Source: Pseudomonadota bacterium (lineage in GTDB: Bacteria > Myxococcota_A > Polyangia > Haliangiales > Haliangiaceae). Taken from it: DNA of 54,430 nucleotides. The notes under the pieces were generated by a model. It searched no databases and was not told where the DNA came from. It worked only from the letters and a program-made list of their open reading frames with translations. Positions within the stretch are counted from its first letter, which is position 1. Every line of letters starts with the position of its first letter. This document shows positions 34,836 through 44,770 of the stretch, one piece after another. The translations under genes and the position numbers were made by a program. Where the stretch lies: positions 1 to 54,430 of the forward strand of contig JAKSDA010000296.1 in the NCBI GenBank assembly GCA_022360315.1. The letters are read 5' to 3'.

Positions 34836-37607
34836 CTAGTTTGCACGGCTCACCGGAGTCTGTAGGAGCACCTTTTGGAACTCGGCATCCCGGCGTAGAT
34901 TGTCAAACCAGGGAAAACTGAACCAGTGCGGAGCAAATCCCCTCTCACATGCCTTTGTGGCGTTCACCTTGGTCGACAACACCTCGCCAAGCATAGCGTA
35001 GGCCATGGCAGCAAAATAAATCACGTAGATGTCCTCTGGTGCGCGCCGCAGTGCCGATTGGATATCTCGCACAGCCTCGGACGTACGTTGCAAGTTGGCC
35101 AGAGCAACAGCCCGTAGAGCGAGATCATACGGGTCGGGATCGGGTTTGCGGCGTATCCGATCGACGAATCGCTGGAAGCTCTGTGCAGCTAGGGGATGGT
35201 CACCCATCAGCAACCGGGCGAAGGCAATATTAAATGATGCCAGGGGGTTTTTGGGTGCGAGTTCAAGGGCTTGCTGATACGTTGCCAGTGCGGCTGCGTA
35301 GCGACCTGCCAGGAGCTGAGCGTCACCGAGATTAGTATATCGCTGGAAATCGGGCGAGCGCCTGACCAGTGCCTGGTTCAATGACATGGCTCGCGTTGCA
35401 TCGCCGGCCACGAGTTCGAACTGTGCTAGCTGGGATTGGGCATCGTAGTCATCAGGTGACAATTCCAGAACTCTTTCCATATTTCGACGCGCTGACTGAG
35501 TATGGCCCAAACTGAACTCTTGGATGGAGAGATTATACAGAATCCGCCAGGATGGATGGCGATCGGCTGCCTGTCTCATGTGGCCGAGCGCCTCGTCCAA
35601 GTTGCCACGTAGCTCTGCCAGTTGGGATCGATATACGAACGTCCATGGATTACCAGGCTCACGGAGCACCAATGCATCGAGCGCCCGCTGTGCAGTCTCG
35701 GCATCACGTTTCGCGAAGGCGATCTCGAACAGGCCAATGAGCGGCGTGATCGCATCAGGAGCGTGCGCCCTTGCGGACTCAACGAGATCGAGCGCTCTGT
35801 CGATATCCCGGGGCTCGCGCGATGAGTGAAAGCGTCTACGCAGAATATTGGCTTCGAACAAAATGACTTCCAGGAACCCGGGCGAATTCTCGCGGATCGC
35901 AGCCAGTTCGGCGAGAATCTGTTCGCGGTTGGCGCCTTGTCGCGGAGCCTCGCGTCGCAGCTTCAAAAACCGTACATAATCCTCCTTGCTGATTTTCCAT
36001 ATCGACGTGTCAGCACGCGACTGACGCTCGGGATACCTGGCTTGCACCCAATGCGCTATGGTCGCGCATGAGTTCCGGAAATCAGCAAGATCAATGGGAA
36101 AGTCCACGATATCGCGCATATGGCCATTGGCGAGTACCCAGCGTAGCTCAACGCGACAGGTGGTTTTCGCGCAGTGCAGACTCGAGGCGACCAGTTCGTC
36201 GGCAGAGAGCGCGCGGGCCAGGTCGGCTCGCAACACAGACGGCGCGTTCACACGGTCGACGTCGTCATTGGACGCGACCACGACACCCTTGACGTTGTGC
36301 AGCCCACGCACCACGGCATTGCGCAGCGTCATTGCTGCCAGCTCTACACGTGGGTTGTCGGCATCGGATTTGATATCGGGCTCAAGCACAGCAACTGTAA
36401 TAGCAGCAGGCTCGATGTCAGAAGCAGCAGGCTCGATGTCAGAAGAAGCAGGCTCGGCGCCAGAAGGAGACTCGACGTTGTGGGCTTGCTGGCTCCACCC
36501 GCTCCACTGGGAAATCCCCGCCGTGCCCACCACAACAGCGACCAGCATGGTCGCCGCCATACCCACCGGCCGTGTCTTGTGCTGCCGGGGGGCGATTGCA
36601 GCGCGCAGGCTCCTGGTCCGCGGCGGCTGGTCTGTCCCCCTGGGCGGCGCAGCTGGGTCGATCCGGTCCGCCTTGTCCGCGCTCTGCTGGGCTTTTCTGT
36701 CCACACCGACCGTGTCGGCACCAGCTGCACAGCCGCTGGTTGCAGCGACCGGCACGTCGATGCCCGCTTCCAACTGCTCGCCGAGCTCGGCCAGCACCCC
36801 GGCGACCTCGCGAAAGTTGCGCGGGCGCAACGCCGGCATCTTGCGCAATAGCTGTTCAACCAGCCGGGCCAGAACATCGGGAACTCCGGCCACGCGCTGC
36901 TCGATGGCCACCGGATCCTCGTTAACAATTTGCTCGACCATGACGAGCGGATTGTCGGCCGCAAATGGCGTGACTCCACTCAACGCCTCGTAGAGCAAAA
37001 CACCAAACGAAAACAGGTCAGAACGTTGATCGACCGGCTTGCCAGCAGCTTGCTCGGGCGACATGGCCCGGTAGGTGCCCAGTACCGCGCCATCAGCAGT
37101 AAGCGTGTCGCTGCCCAGGACTTTCGCGATGCCGAAATCGGTGATCTTTACCCTGCCGTCGCTGGCGATCAGGATATTTTCGCTTTTCAGATCGCGGTGA
37201 ACAATATCGCGATCGTGGGCCTCGGCCATGCCCGCGGCGACCTGCTGCGCAATACGGATCACCTCGGCCATGGACGGATGATGGGAGTCGAGATACTGGC
37301 GCAGATTTTCGCCCTCGACATACTCCATGACGATGCAGTCGGCATCATTGCCGTGGACCAGGTCGTAGACGTGCACGATCGCCGGATGATTGAGCCTGGC
37401 CGCGACCTTGGCCTCGCGGTGAAAACGCTCGCGCAACTCGCCACTCAGAGCGTGATCACCGTGCAATCGCTTGATCGCCACCGGACGGTCGAGCGACTCG
37501 TCGTGGCCCAGATACACCTCACCCATACCACCCGCGCCGAGTCGCCGTACGATCCGATAATGATCAAAACTCTCCAGCTCGTGTACGAATGGTTGCGTAT
37601 GCCTCAT
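34836..37607 (-). CDS. Membrane Ser/Thr protein kinase with TPR-like C-terminus
   Basis: A 923-residue kinase. The ATG at 37607 overlaps the upstream stop (ATGA), so I take it; the longer frame is not needed. Hanks-type kinase domain: LGAGGMGEVYLG, Lys46, HRDLKSEN with Asp139, DFG at 157-159, and MSPEQAAGKPVDQRSDLFSFG. A linker with a repeat SDIEPAA follows, including one transmembrane helix (GMAATMLVAVVVGTAGISQW, around 350). The outside part has a C-terminal helical repeat region of TPR type (ARRNMERVLELSPDDYDA, AALATYQQALELAPKNPLAS). It is cotranscribed with the sigma-54 activator; the activator has an FHA-like N-terminus and is the obvious substrate candidate. Confidence 0.9.
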   Translation of the reverse strand: MRHTQPFVHELESFDHYRIVRRLGAGGMGEVYLGHDESLDRPVAIKRLHGDHALSGELRERFHREAKVAARLNHPAIVHVYDLVHGNDADCIVMEYVEGENLRQYLDSHHPSMAEVIRIAQQVAAGMAEAHDRDIVHRDLKSENILIASDGRVKITDFGIAKVLGSDTLTADGAVLGTYRAMSPEQAAGKPVDQRSDLFSFGVLLYEALSGVTPFAADNPLVMVEQIVNEDPVAIEQRVAGVPDVLARLVEQLLRKMPALRPRNFREVAGVLAELGEQLEAGIDVPVAATSGCAAGADTVGVDRKAQQSADKADRIDPAAPPRGTDQPPRTRSLRAAIAPRQHKTRPVGMAATMLVAVVVGTAGISQWSGWSQQAHNVESPSGAEPASSDIEPAASDIEPAAITVAVLEPDIKSDADNPRVELAAMTLRNAVVRGLHNVKGVVVASNDDVDRVNAPSVLRADLARALSADELVASSLHCAKTTCRVELRWVLANGHMRDIVDFPIDLADFRNSCATIAHWVQARYPERQSRADTSIWKISKEDYVRFLKLRREAPRQGANREQILAELAAIRENSPGFLEVILFEANILRRRFHSSREPRDIDRALDLVESARAHAPDAITPLIGLFEIAFAKRDAETAQRALDALVLREPGNPWTFVYRSQLAELRGNLDEALGHMRQAADRHPSWRILYNLSIQEFSLGHTQSARRNMERVLELSPDDYDAQSQLAQFELVAGDATRAMSLNQALVRRSPDFQRYTNLGDAQLLAGRYAAALATYQQALELAPKNPLASFNIAFARLLMGDHPLAAQSFQRFVDRIRRKPDPDPYDLALRAVALANLQRTSEAVRDIQSALRRAPEDIYVIYFAAMAYAMLGEVLSTKVNATKACERGFAPHWFSFPWFDNLRRDAEFQKVLLQTPVSRAN

Positions 37608-39235
37608 ACTAGCCCCAATTCGTGTGCTCTGCGGCGTAACGCGTGTCTGGATACTTCCAGACGAGCTGCCATGGCATCGAGATCGCCGTCGCATTCGCGG
37701 TAACACTCGGTGATCTCCGCGGCACTGATACTGCCCGCCGTGCGTATACGTTTGGAACTCTTGATCAGGTTATAGAGCGAGGTGCGCGAGATACCAAGAG
37801 CCCGAGCCGTGGCCTTGAGATCCCAGCGATGGCTCCGCAAGGTATCGACCAGCTCTTGCTCGGGAATATCGGCGGGCTTGCGCCGGGCCGGAGGATCAGA
37901 ATCGGTGGTGTCCTGCTCTGGCTCGCCTTCGAATGGTTTTTTGTCCCCCTGTGCAATATTGACACCGAAGCCGGATTTTTGCTCGCCGAGCTGGCGCTCG
38001 AGTTGTGGTGTCAAGGTTGCGGCTGGACGCCCGCGATTGCCGATCACCAGCTGGCGAGCCACATTGCGCAACTGGCGAACATTGCCCGGCCAATCGCAGT
38101 GCACCAAGCGCTTCATGACCGAGATGGGCAACCACGGAGCCGATTGCGTGTGATCGAGCCGTTCGGCCTCGCCCATGTCGGCCAGATCGATGGCGAGAAA
38201 ATACATCAGCAGCCGGCCGATGTCGTCGCGCCGCTCGCGAAGCGGCGGAATCCATATTTCATATCCGGTCAGCCGGTGCACGAGCGGTGCCCGAAACCTG
38301 CCCTCGCCGACCAGGGCCTCGAGGTCGGCGTCAGTTGCAGCGACAACCCGGGTGTCGATCGTCTCGGCTCGCTGCGCCCCCAGCGGGTAGAGCTCTCCGG
38401 TCTCGAGCACGCGCAGAAACATGATCTGGATGTCGATGGGGATTTCGCCGATTTCGTCGAGGAACAGAGTTCCCCCGTCGGCGCAGCGGAAATAGCCGTC
38501 CTGATCGCGGGACGCGCCGGTAAACGCGCCGCGGGTCGCTCCGAATAGCTCGGCTGCGGCCAGCGATGGCGGAATCGCTGCCAGGTTGACGCTGACCGAT
38601 GGCATGTCGCGCCGCGAACTCACATTGTGGATCGCAGTGGCCACCAGTTCTTTGCCCACCCCAGTCTCGCCGCGAATGAGAACGGTTACATCGAGATCGG
38701 CGACCTGACGGATCTCGTCGCGAACATGAGCGATGGCCGTACTGTGGCCGATCAGTCCCATATCGTCGGTTTCTCGATCGTGCAGCGGTGTGTGCCAGTG
38801 TAGAAGAAGGAGTAAGCGAGAGGCCAATTCGAGCACCGCACCGCGCTTCATCTGCTCGGCCGAGACCTCGTGAGAATTGATCACCCGTTGCTCGTCAATA
38901 GCTACCCTGGTGCGCGTTTCGCCCACGTCCACGACAACCCCACCGCGTTCCGACATGCGCAGACAGATCGGCCGACGGCTGAGATGCGACTCGGTCAGCG
39001 CAGCTCCCCGAGACTGGCCAGGTGAAGTAAAGACCGGCTCGTTGCGCGAAATACGCGCTTCTCGGCCAGCCAGGAGTTCACCCAAGAACATCCGATCGCC
39101 GATCCGGCACAGCTCGGGATGATAGACGATGGTCAGGGTGGGAATGGCGATACTCTCATACGCCGGGCTTGCCACCTGCCAGTCGCTCCCGTCCATGGAG
39201 AGCTGAGTGGTTTCTTGATTGTCGTCTCCCATCAT
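37604..39235 (-). CDS. Sigma-54 activator with FHA-like N-terminus
   Basis: A 543-residue regulator. The N-terminal about 125 residues look like a degenerate FHA domain (CRIGDRMFLGELLAGREARISR, SHLSRRPICLRMSERGGVVVDVG). The AAA+ domain has Walker A RGETGVGKELVATAIH, the sigma-54 contact loop RGAFTGAS, Walker B GTLFLDEIGEIP and the R-finger region. Two helix-turn-helix parts follow: DLKATARALGISRTSLYNLI and DLDAMAARLEVSRHALRRRA. No receiver domain. A kinase gene begins in its stop codon, which makes a kinase-activator pair likely. Confidence 0.88.
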   Translation of the reverse strand: MMGDDNQETTQLSMDGSDWQVASPAYESIAIPTLTIVYHPELCRIGDRMFLGELLAGREARISRNEPVFTSPGQSRGAALTESHLSRRPICLRMSERGGVVVDVGETRTRVAIDEQRVINSHEVSAEQMKRGAVLELASRLLLLLHWHTPLHDRETDDMGLIGHSTAIAHVRDEIRQVADLDVTVLIRGETGVGKELVATAIHNVSSRRDMPSVSVNLAAIPPSLAAAELFGATRGAFTGASRDQDGYFRCADGGTLFLDEIGEIPIDIQIMFLRVLETGELYPLGAQRAETIDTRVVAATDADLEALVGEGRFRAPLVHRLTGYEIWIPPLRERRDDIGRLLMYFLAIDLADMGEAERLDHTQSAPWLPISVMKRLVHCDWPGNVRQLRNVARQLVIGNRGRPAATLTPQLERQLGEQKSGFGVNIAQGDKKPFEGEPEQDTTDSDPPARRKPADIPEQELVDTLRSHRWDLKATARALGISRTSLYNLIKSSKRIRTAGSISAAEITECYRECDGDLDAMAARLEVSRHALRRRAHELGLV

Positions 39236-39390
39236 GAGACCATCACCAGCATACTATAAAGCGATCTACGCTGTATTCACCGCGGGCTGAAAGCGCGGCC
39301 AAAAATCGAGTCAGACCGCCATATGCGGTGTAGTGACAAAAACCACCGCGGTCCTTGGCCACTCCGGTGTAGTGCGACAGCGTGAGAACG

Positions 39391-41655
39391 TCACGACAAC
39401 TGCTGCTTGAGGACGTTCAGCCGGGCTTGCCACAGTCGAGATTTTGCCGCACTGGTTGCGGCGTGGTCGCACCAGATCCGAGCTTGCCGCAAGCGGCCCT
39501 GGTGACGCAGAACCTCTGCTGCCACGAGCGCGACTTCGATCTGGAGTTCGCGTGTCGCATCGCCGTGCAGCGATCGATACAGAGAACTCCACGCGTCGTG
39601 ATCGAAAGCGCGATCGTCGGCCTTGTTACCGAGCTCGTTGGCGGCCAGGCGAACCATCGTGAGCAGAGCTCGACCCGACGGCGGCAAATCTGCCACCGGA
39701 TATTTGTCCTCGACCCAGCGCAGATAGGCCACGGCCTGGCTGTCGCCCTGGCTACACAAAATGCGGGCCAAAAGCAGATGATCTTCGTACATGGGACAAT
39801 CGCACGAATTGGCCAGGTAGAGGTCGCGCGACCGGCTGGCCAGAGCAAGCGCCTGGTCGAATCGACCATTCCAGTACAGGGTCTCGGCCCATCTCAGTGC
39901 AGCGGTGCGCTCGACTGTAGCCAGACCGAGCTGCCTGGCCAGCGTTTCGGCGGTCTGCAGATCGGCGACCATCTGCTCGATGCTTTGCCGTCTGAGCCAC
40001 AACGCGCTGCGGTTCAGGTGTGCAAAGGCCAGACGAGGCCCATCACCGGTGTGGCGACACAGGCCGATCAACTGGTCGAAGCGCTGAGCTGCCTGGTCGA
40101 CGTCACCAGTACTGAGCAGGGCGGGGGCCAGAAAGAGCAGCGCCTTGGTGCGACTCTCGCGATCGCCCACAGCACTGGCCCGATCCGCTGCACTGGCGAG
40201 CAATTCGACCGCGTTCGAGTACTGCTCCCGGCGAAAGTGAGTTCGCCCACAGGCCAGGTGAAGAACGGACAGAATTTCATCCGTGTCCACACGCTTTACC
40301 TGGGCCAGCGCCCGTTCCACGATCGTGGCTGCCTGCTCCCATTGTGAGCACTCATCCAGCATGTCGGCTTCTTCCAGAAGCAGGACCACTTGCCGCTCAT
40401 CGTCGCCGCGAGCCCGGGCCAATTCGCGAGCCCGGTGCAGAGCAGCGCGGTTTTCGCTGAATCGCTGCATCGGACTGCTGATTCGACCGGTACCGGCCGG
40501 GCGGCTGGCCGGAAACTCGGCCAAGCGATGGCTTGATTGCTCGGATTGCTCGGATTGCTCGGATTGCTCGGATTGCTCGGATTGCTCGGATTGCTCGGAT
40601 TGCTCGGATCGTCGGGCGCCCGGCCGGTCCGCTCGGTCTGAACTCCGCTGCGCATTGCGCGCCGGAACGGCCGGCCGACCGTGTCCATCATGCATTGGCA
40701 CAGTACTGATCACATTCCTTTCGTGTGTCACCGGCCCCACACGGGTTTCATCATTGTCCCACCACTCATCAACTCGCCTTACGCCAGCGACCGAAGCGTA
40801 TCTGACGCATCGTCTTTCGGCCGACACCTGGAATCTGACCTCATTCAACGCACAGGCGACATCGTGGAAATCTCGTGGCCGTAGCAATGGTTGCTTGGCC
40901 AGAAGCTGGTCGATCAACTGGCCCAGGAGCGGTGGAACAGCGTCGACCACCGCTTGAACTGGCACGTGTGCTTCATGGCTCAGCCGGTGCAGAGTCCCCA
41001 CCGGGGATTCTGCTGCAAAGGGCGAGTATCCGGTCAGCGCCTCGTACAGAAGTACGCCGAACGAAAACAGATCGGAGCGATGATCGACTTCTCGACCGGA
41101 CGCCTGCTCGGGAGACATGGCTCGAAAGGTGCCCATGATGGAACCTTCAGTGGTCAACGGTTCACTGTCGGCCGATTTGGCAATACCGAAGTCGGCGATC
41201 TTGGCCTGGCCAGAGCGGGAAAGCAGGATATTCTCGCTCTTCAGGTCGCGGTGAATGATGGCGGCATCATGCGCAGCGGCCATGCCCTCAGCAATCTGCC
41301 CGCCCAGTTCGACAGCTATGGGCAGAGCCAATTTGCCCCGGGCCAACCGCCTGTGCAGCGTGGTCCCCTCGACGTATTCCATCACAATACAGTCACCATC
41401 ACGATCATGTACGACGTCGTAAATCTGAACCACTGCTGGATGATTTAGCTTGGCGACCATTTTCGCCTCCCGGCGAAGGCGATCGCGCAGCCTGAGTGAC
41501 TGTCCGTGACCGGGCAGTATTCTCTTGATGGCTACCTGCCTGTCGAGCCGTTCGTCGTAGGCAAGATAGACTGCCCCCATACCTCCAACACCCAGTTGAC
41601 CGACCACCCGATAGGGCCCAAAGTTGCTCCCAGTTGTTATGATTGCAGGTTTCAT
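39391..41655 (-). CDS. Ser/Thr protein kinase with helical repeats
   Basis: A 754-residue cytosolic kinase; ATG at 41655 preceded by GGAGATAAGC. Kinase domain: LGVGGMGAVYLA, Lys44, HRDLKSEN with Asp137, DFG at 155-157, and AMSPEQASGREVDHRSDLFSFG. After it, a linker contains the nine-base-repeat-encoded (Ser-Glu-Gln)8 tract and then tetratricopeptide-like helices (QWEQAATIVERALAQVKRVD, FRREQYSNAVELLASAADRA). No transmembrane helix is seen. It lies downstream of a gene-free 371-bp region and about 150 bp before the sigma-54 activator gene on the same strand. Confidence 0.88.
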   Translation of the reverse strand: MKPAIITTGSNFGPYRVVGQLGVGGMGAVYLAYDERLDRQVAIKRILPGHGQSLRLRDRLRREAKMVAKLNHPAVVQIYDVVHDRDGDCIVMEYVEGTTLHRRLARGKLALPIAVELGGQIAEGMAAAHDAAIIHRDLKSENILLSRSGQAKIADFGIAKSADSEPLTTEGSIMGTFRAMSPEQASGREVDHRSDLFSFGVLLYEALTGYSPFAAESPVGTLHRLSHEAHVPVQAVVDAVPPLLGQLIDQLLAKQPLLRPRDFHDVACALNEVRFQVSAERRCVRYASVAGVRRVDEWWDNDETRVGPVTHERNVISTVPMHDGHGRPAVPARNAQRSSDRADRPGARRSEQSEQSEQSEQSEQSEQSEQSEQSSHRLAEFPASRPAGTGRISSPMQRFSENRAALHRARELARARGDDERQVVLLLEEADMLDECSQWEQAATIVERALAQVKRVDTDEILSVLHLACGRTHFRREQYSNAVELLASAADRASAVGDRESRTKALLFLAPALLSTGDVDQAAQRFDQLIGLCRHTGDGPRLAFAHLNRSALWLRRQSIEQMVADLQTAETLARQLGLATVERTAALRWAETLYWNGRFDQALALASRSRDLYLANSCDCPMYEDHLLLARILCSQGDSQAVAYLRWVEDKYPVADLPPSGRALLTMVRLAANELGNKADDRAFDHDAWSSLYRSLHGDATRELQIEVALVAAEVLRHQGRLRQARIWCDHAATSAAKSRLWQARLNVLKQQLS
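40535..40606. repeat. Eight tandem copies of GATTGCTCG
   Basis: Perfect 9-bp unit from 40535 to 40606, coding on the minus strand for (Ser-Glu-Gln)8 in the linker of the kinase. Because the unit is a multiple of three, length changes keep the frame. Perfect identity suggests a recent, slippage-prone array. Confidence 0.9.
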
Positions 41656-42026
41656 GCTTATCTCCACCCCATGAATGTCACTAGCAGCCGATGTGCCATT
41701 CACCCCCGTGTCATTCAACCATCCAATATTACTGTTGTTTGGTATTGCCCATAACAAAGAAACACGGTTTTGTGAACCTCCGGGCCACAACACTCGGTTT
41801 CGGAGGCACGAATGCGTGGACTGGAGGTTCACAAAATCATGCGATCGGGCTCCGAGCACATGGTCGACCCTACGAGAGCAATTTCGGATGGAAGATGGGA
41901 ATAATCCCCATATGGAAATGTGGCGGATACCTGGCGGGAGATGAACAGGAGGTTTTGTGCGGTGGGCCTTATGGAGGCATGGGCAGGATCACGGCGCCGT
42001 CCTTTGGTCGATACGACTCGGCGAGT
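41656..42026. other. Gene-free region upstream of the kinase gene
   Basis: 371 bp without a convincing gene between two minus-strand genes. It should carry the kinase promoter. It also contains a pair of 14-bp inverted repeats described separately and no T-tract next to the stop of the VWA gene. Confidence 0.4.
41769..41837. other. 14-bp inverted repeats 41 bp apart
   Basis: TTTTGTGAACCTCC (41769-41782) and GGAGGTTCACAAAA (41824-41837) are perfect inverted repeats. The 41-bp centre carries no obvious further stem. The total of 69 bp is small enough for a hairpin RNA or a miniature element with terminal repeats. Confidence 0.5.
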
Positions 42027-44708
42027 TCACAGGCTCCAGCGGACATAGAAACTGCCAGCGATTTCATCTTGTGCATCGGTCAGCCCGGCGGACGCCGATA
42101 GGCCGAGCAACAGGTTGTCAGTAAGCCGGCGGCTGAGGCCCGCTTCTACTGCCAATGTCGACTCATCGGCCAGGGAGCCCGAGGCAGCGGCAAAGGTCAG
42201 CCAGCGCCAACCGATGCGGTAGGCCAGCTCTGCTGCATAGAGAAAGGAGCCGTCCAGGCTGTCAGAACTGGATAGACGCAACAGGCCCAGGCCGAGGTTC
42301 GCTCGCAAGGTCAAGCGAGGCGACACTGCATGGGCGGCGAGCATCAACAATCGAGCCTGCTGATCTCTGTCGGTATCATCGTCAAAATCGAAGGTGACAT
42401 CGGCCAGCGCAGCGAGGCCGAGAGAACGGTAGCGATTCCACAGAGTCAACTTGCTACCCAGGGTCAAGTCGGGCCGGTCCAGATCGCCGTTGGACAGCGA
42501 GACGAGGTTGCTCGAGATCCGCACCTCCGAGTTGTCGGTAACGCCCACGCGGAGGAGCGTCGGCATGGAGAATCCCCGCACGTCATCGCGAGACGACAGG
42601 CTCAAGCGCTGTCCGATCGATATTCTGTCCACAGCGGAAACCGACAGCGTCGCCGAGCGCAGGTCGTCTTGTGGCCAGTGCGAAGCTATCGAGACGCCAG
42701 TAATATCGATCATCTCATCGGCACCCTCAATGCCTGCGGAGGATCCGTACGACAGGGAGTCGGCGACGTCTCGAGATGCTGTAGGCCGTCTGGGCGAACC
42801 GGTCACAGTGACGTTGTGCGCGCCACTCAGTGCGTTTCTGCTGACTCCTCGGGGCAACAGCAAGGGCTGTTTGACCGTGGTCGGATCGCCAGCCTGCGAG
42901 CGCTCTACGCGGTCCACAGCGACAAAACTGGTGTAATCAGTCATGAGGTGATAGCGGAGAGCGAGTTCGGTGATCTGGTCTTTCACATTCTCGGACCAGA
43001 ATTGCTCGCGGTCCTTCAGTGCCCGCACCCGGTGGCGGGCCCACAGATAGCGCAGAGCGCTGTGGCTGGCTTGCGGTGCAAAATCCGCGACTCGAAGGGT
43101 GCGCTGGTACGGTCCAGCTCCGCTCGTGCCCCGCACCGAGATGGTTCCGTCGGGAGTGCCTCGATACTTGCCAAAAATCACCAGGGGTCGCTCGGCCAGG
43201 AGGTCGGGCACAGCCGGCGGCTCGACGTCATAGGCGTCGAAACCGGCAAACGAGAGCTCGATATCGGTAAGGGCCGGGCTCTCGATCAACCGGCGAAATC
43301 GCCCGGCCTCCTGCCTGGCCTGGTTTTGACCCAGTACGACAAATGGCTGCCCCATGCCCGCTCGCGCCAGGCCCTCGATCAGATGCCGATTGACGCTGGT
43401 CCCGATGCCAAAGGCAAAAAAATTGGCCCGGCCCAGGTTCTTTCGCACCAGCCGAAAGGCCTCGGCCTCGACATTGACATATCCATCGGTCACTGCCACA
43501 AACGTCCGCGAGGTCCCCTCGGCTGCCGGCATGGCCAGAGCGTGGCGCAAGGCGGCGAGCAAGTTGGTGCCGCCTCCGCCCCGTCGTTCGTCGAGAACCT
43601 GCAACGCCTGGGCGACGTTTTTGCGCGACGCCGGAATGCTGTGCGCGCTGAGCTGGTAGCTGCCTCCGGCAAAAAACAGAATGTTGAACCGGTCGACCGG
43701 GCGCAGACCGCTCAGCAGATCTCTCACCAGTTCTTTCGATACTCCGAGCGGATAACCAGACATGGAACCGGATACATCGACGATAAAAACATACTCTCGA
43801 GGCGGCATTTGCTCGCGCATTACCCGCGAGGGCGGCTGAATCATGAGCAGGAAAAACTTCTCCTTGTCGCCGTCGTAGCGCAAGAGTCCGGTTTTTACCG
43901 CATTGCCGCGCAGTCGGTAGCGGAGGACAAAATCTCGATCGCCATCGCCCTTGTCACCGAGCGAGAGATGGGCCGCGCCGGCATCGCGAAATGTCGGCTT
44001 TACCTGGTGAGATGGTGACGAGAGGCTTTGAATGCCCATGCCAGTGGATAGGTGGACGTTTAATGCAAAGCGATAGGGCTCATTTTCGCCCTCGCCCAGG
44101 TAGGGATTTTGGTGCCAGGTCTCGCCTCGTTCCTGTTCACCGGAGTAGCGGGGTCCAACCACCGCCGGATAGACAAACTCGTATACCGATTCATCGGGCA
44201 CGATGAGCTCGGTATAGTCGAGTTCGACGCGCACCGTATCACCTGGCAAGACGTTGGCCACATTCATCTGAAAGACATTGGGCCGATGCTGCTCGAGCAG
44301 ACTGGCCGTCTTTCCCCTGCGCTTGGCCTGCTCGTACAGCGTGCGGGCCACCTCGCGCTTCTCGATGGCCGCCTCGATGGTCCGTTCACCGATCTTCATG
44401 CGCATGCCGAAGACAGCAGAGCGGGTCGAGCCGGGAAACACATAAATCGCCTCGAGCGGCCGGGTTCCTTCGTTGCGATAGACCTGGGTGATGCGCACGT
44501 GGGCAATGACCCCGGCGATATGCACCTCTCCATGGGTCTCTTTGAGCGGGAGCGGATCGGGCAGGGCGGTCTCGCTCGTGACCATGATATAGGGGCCCTG
44601 GCTTTTGGAACTCGCCGTGTCTGCCGCGGCGCCCGGCGATCCTCCGAGCACGAGGCAAACGAACAATGAGATGGCGGTATGGTGCGCAGTCCTCAGTGGT
44701 AGACTCAT
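42027..44708 (-). CDS. VIT-VWA protein with C-terminal beta-barrel
   Basis: An 893-residue exported protein; the ATG at 44708 has AAGGAGAACC in front. After the signal (ISLFVCLVLGGSPGAAA) comes a VIT domain (residues about 45-170: VRITQVYRNEGTRPLEAIYVF, AIEKREVARTLYEQAKRRG, NVANVLPGDTVRVEL), then a VWA domain with an intact MIDAS site (FIVDVSGSMSG, Asp311/Ser313/Ser315) and FVAVTDGYVNVEAE. Members of this class are usually anchored by a C-terminal sorting signal; here, instead, the last about 200 residues show alternating beta strands (LTLGSKLTLWNRYRSLGLAA, LTLRANLGLGLLRLS, GSFYVRWSL at the end) like an outer-membrane beta-barrel. Likely a self-anchored adhesin or scaffolding protein (inference). 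Confidence 0.8.
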   Translation of the reverse strand: MSLPLRTAHHTAISLFVCLVLGGSPGAAADTASSKSQGPYIMVTSETALPDPLPLKETHGEVHIAGVIAHVRITQVYRNEGTRPLEAIYVFPGSTRSAVFGMRMKIGERTIEAAIEKREVARTLYEQAKRRGKTASLLEQHRPNVFQMNVANVLPGDTVRVELDYTELIVPDESVYEFVYPAVVGPRYSGEQERGETWHQNPYLGEGENEPYRFALNVHLSTGMGIQSLSSPSHQVKPTFRDAGAAHLSLGDKGDGDRDFVLRYRLRGNAVKTGLLRYDGDKEKFFLLMIQPPSRVMREQMPPREYVFIVDVSGSMSGYPLGVSKELVRDLLSGLRPVDRFNILFFAGGSYQLSAHSIPASRKNVAQALQVLDERRGGGGTNLLAALRHALAMPAAEGTSRTFVAVTDGYVNVEAEAFRLVRKNLGRANFFAFGIGTSVNRHLIEGLARAGMGQPFVVLGQNQARQEAGRFRRLIESPALTDIELSFAGFDAYDVEPPAVPDLLAERPLVIFGKYRGTPDGTISVRGTSGAGPYQRTLRVADFAPQASHSALRYLWARHRVRALKDREQFWSENVKDQITELALRYHLMTDYTSFVAVDRVERSQAGDPTTVKQPLLLPRGVSRNALSGAHNVTVTGSPRRPTASRDVADSLSYGSSAGIEGADEMIDITGVSIASHWPQDDLRSATLSVSAVDRISIGQRLSLSSRDDVRGFSMPTLLRVGVTDNSEVRISSNLVSLSNGDLDRPDLTLGSKLTLWNRYRSLGLAALADVTFDFDDDTDRDQQARLLMLAAHAVSPRLTLRANLGLGLLRLSSSDSLDGSFLYAAELAYRIGWRWLTFAAASGSLADESTLAVEAGLSRRLTDNLLLGLSASAGLTDAQDEIAGSFYVRWSL

Positions 44709-44770
44709 TGGGGTTCTCCTTCGATCTACGCTCATCGTGACTCAGCCAGCCAGCTCAGCGGTCATTGCCC

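Noticed and set aside
42330..44018. 562-codon frame antisense to the VIT-VWA gene
   Set aside because: No motif, no start signal; the opposite strand has clear domains.
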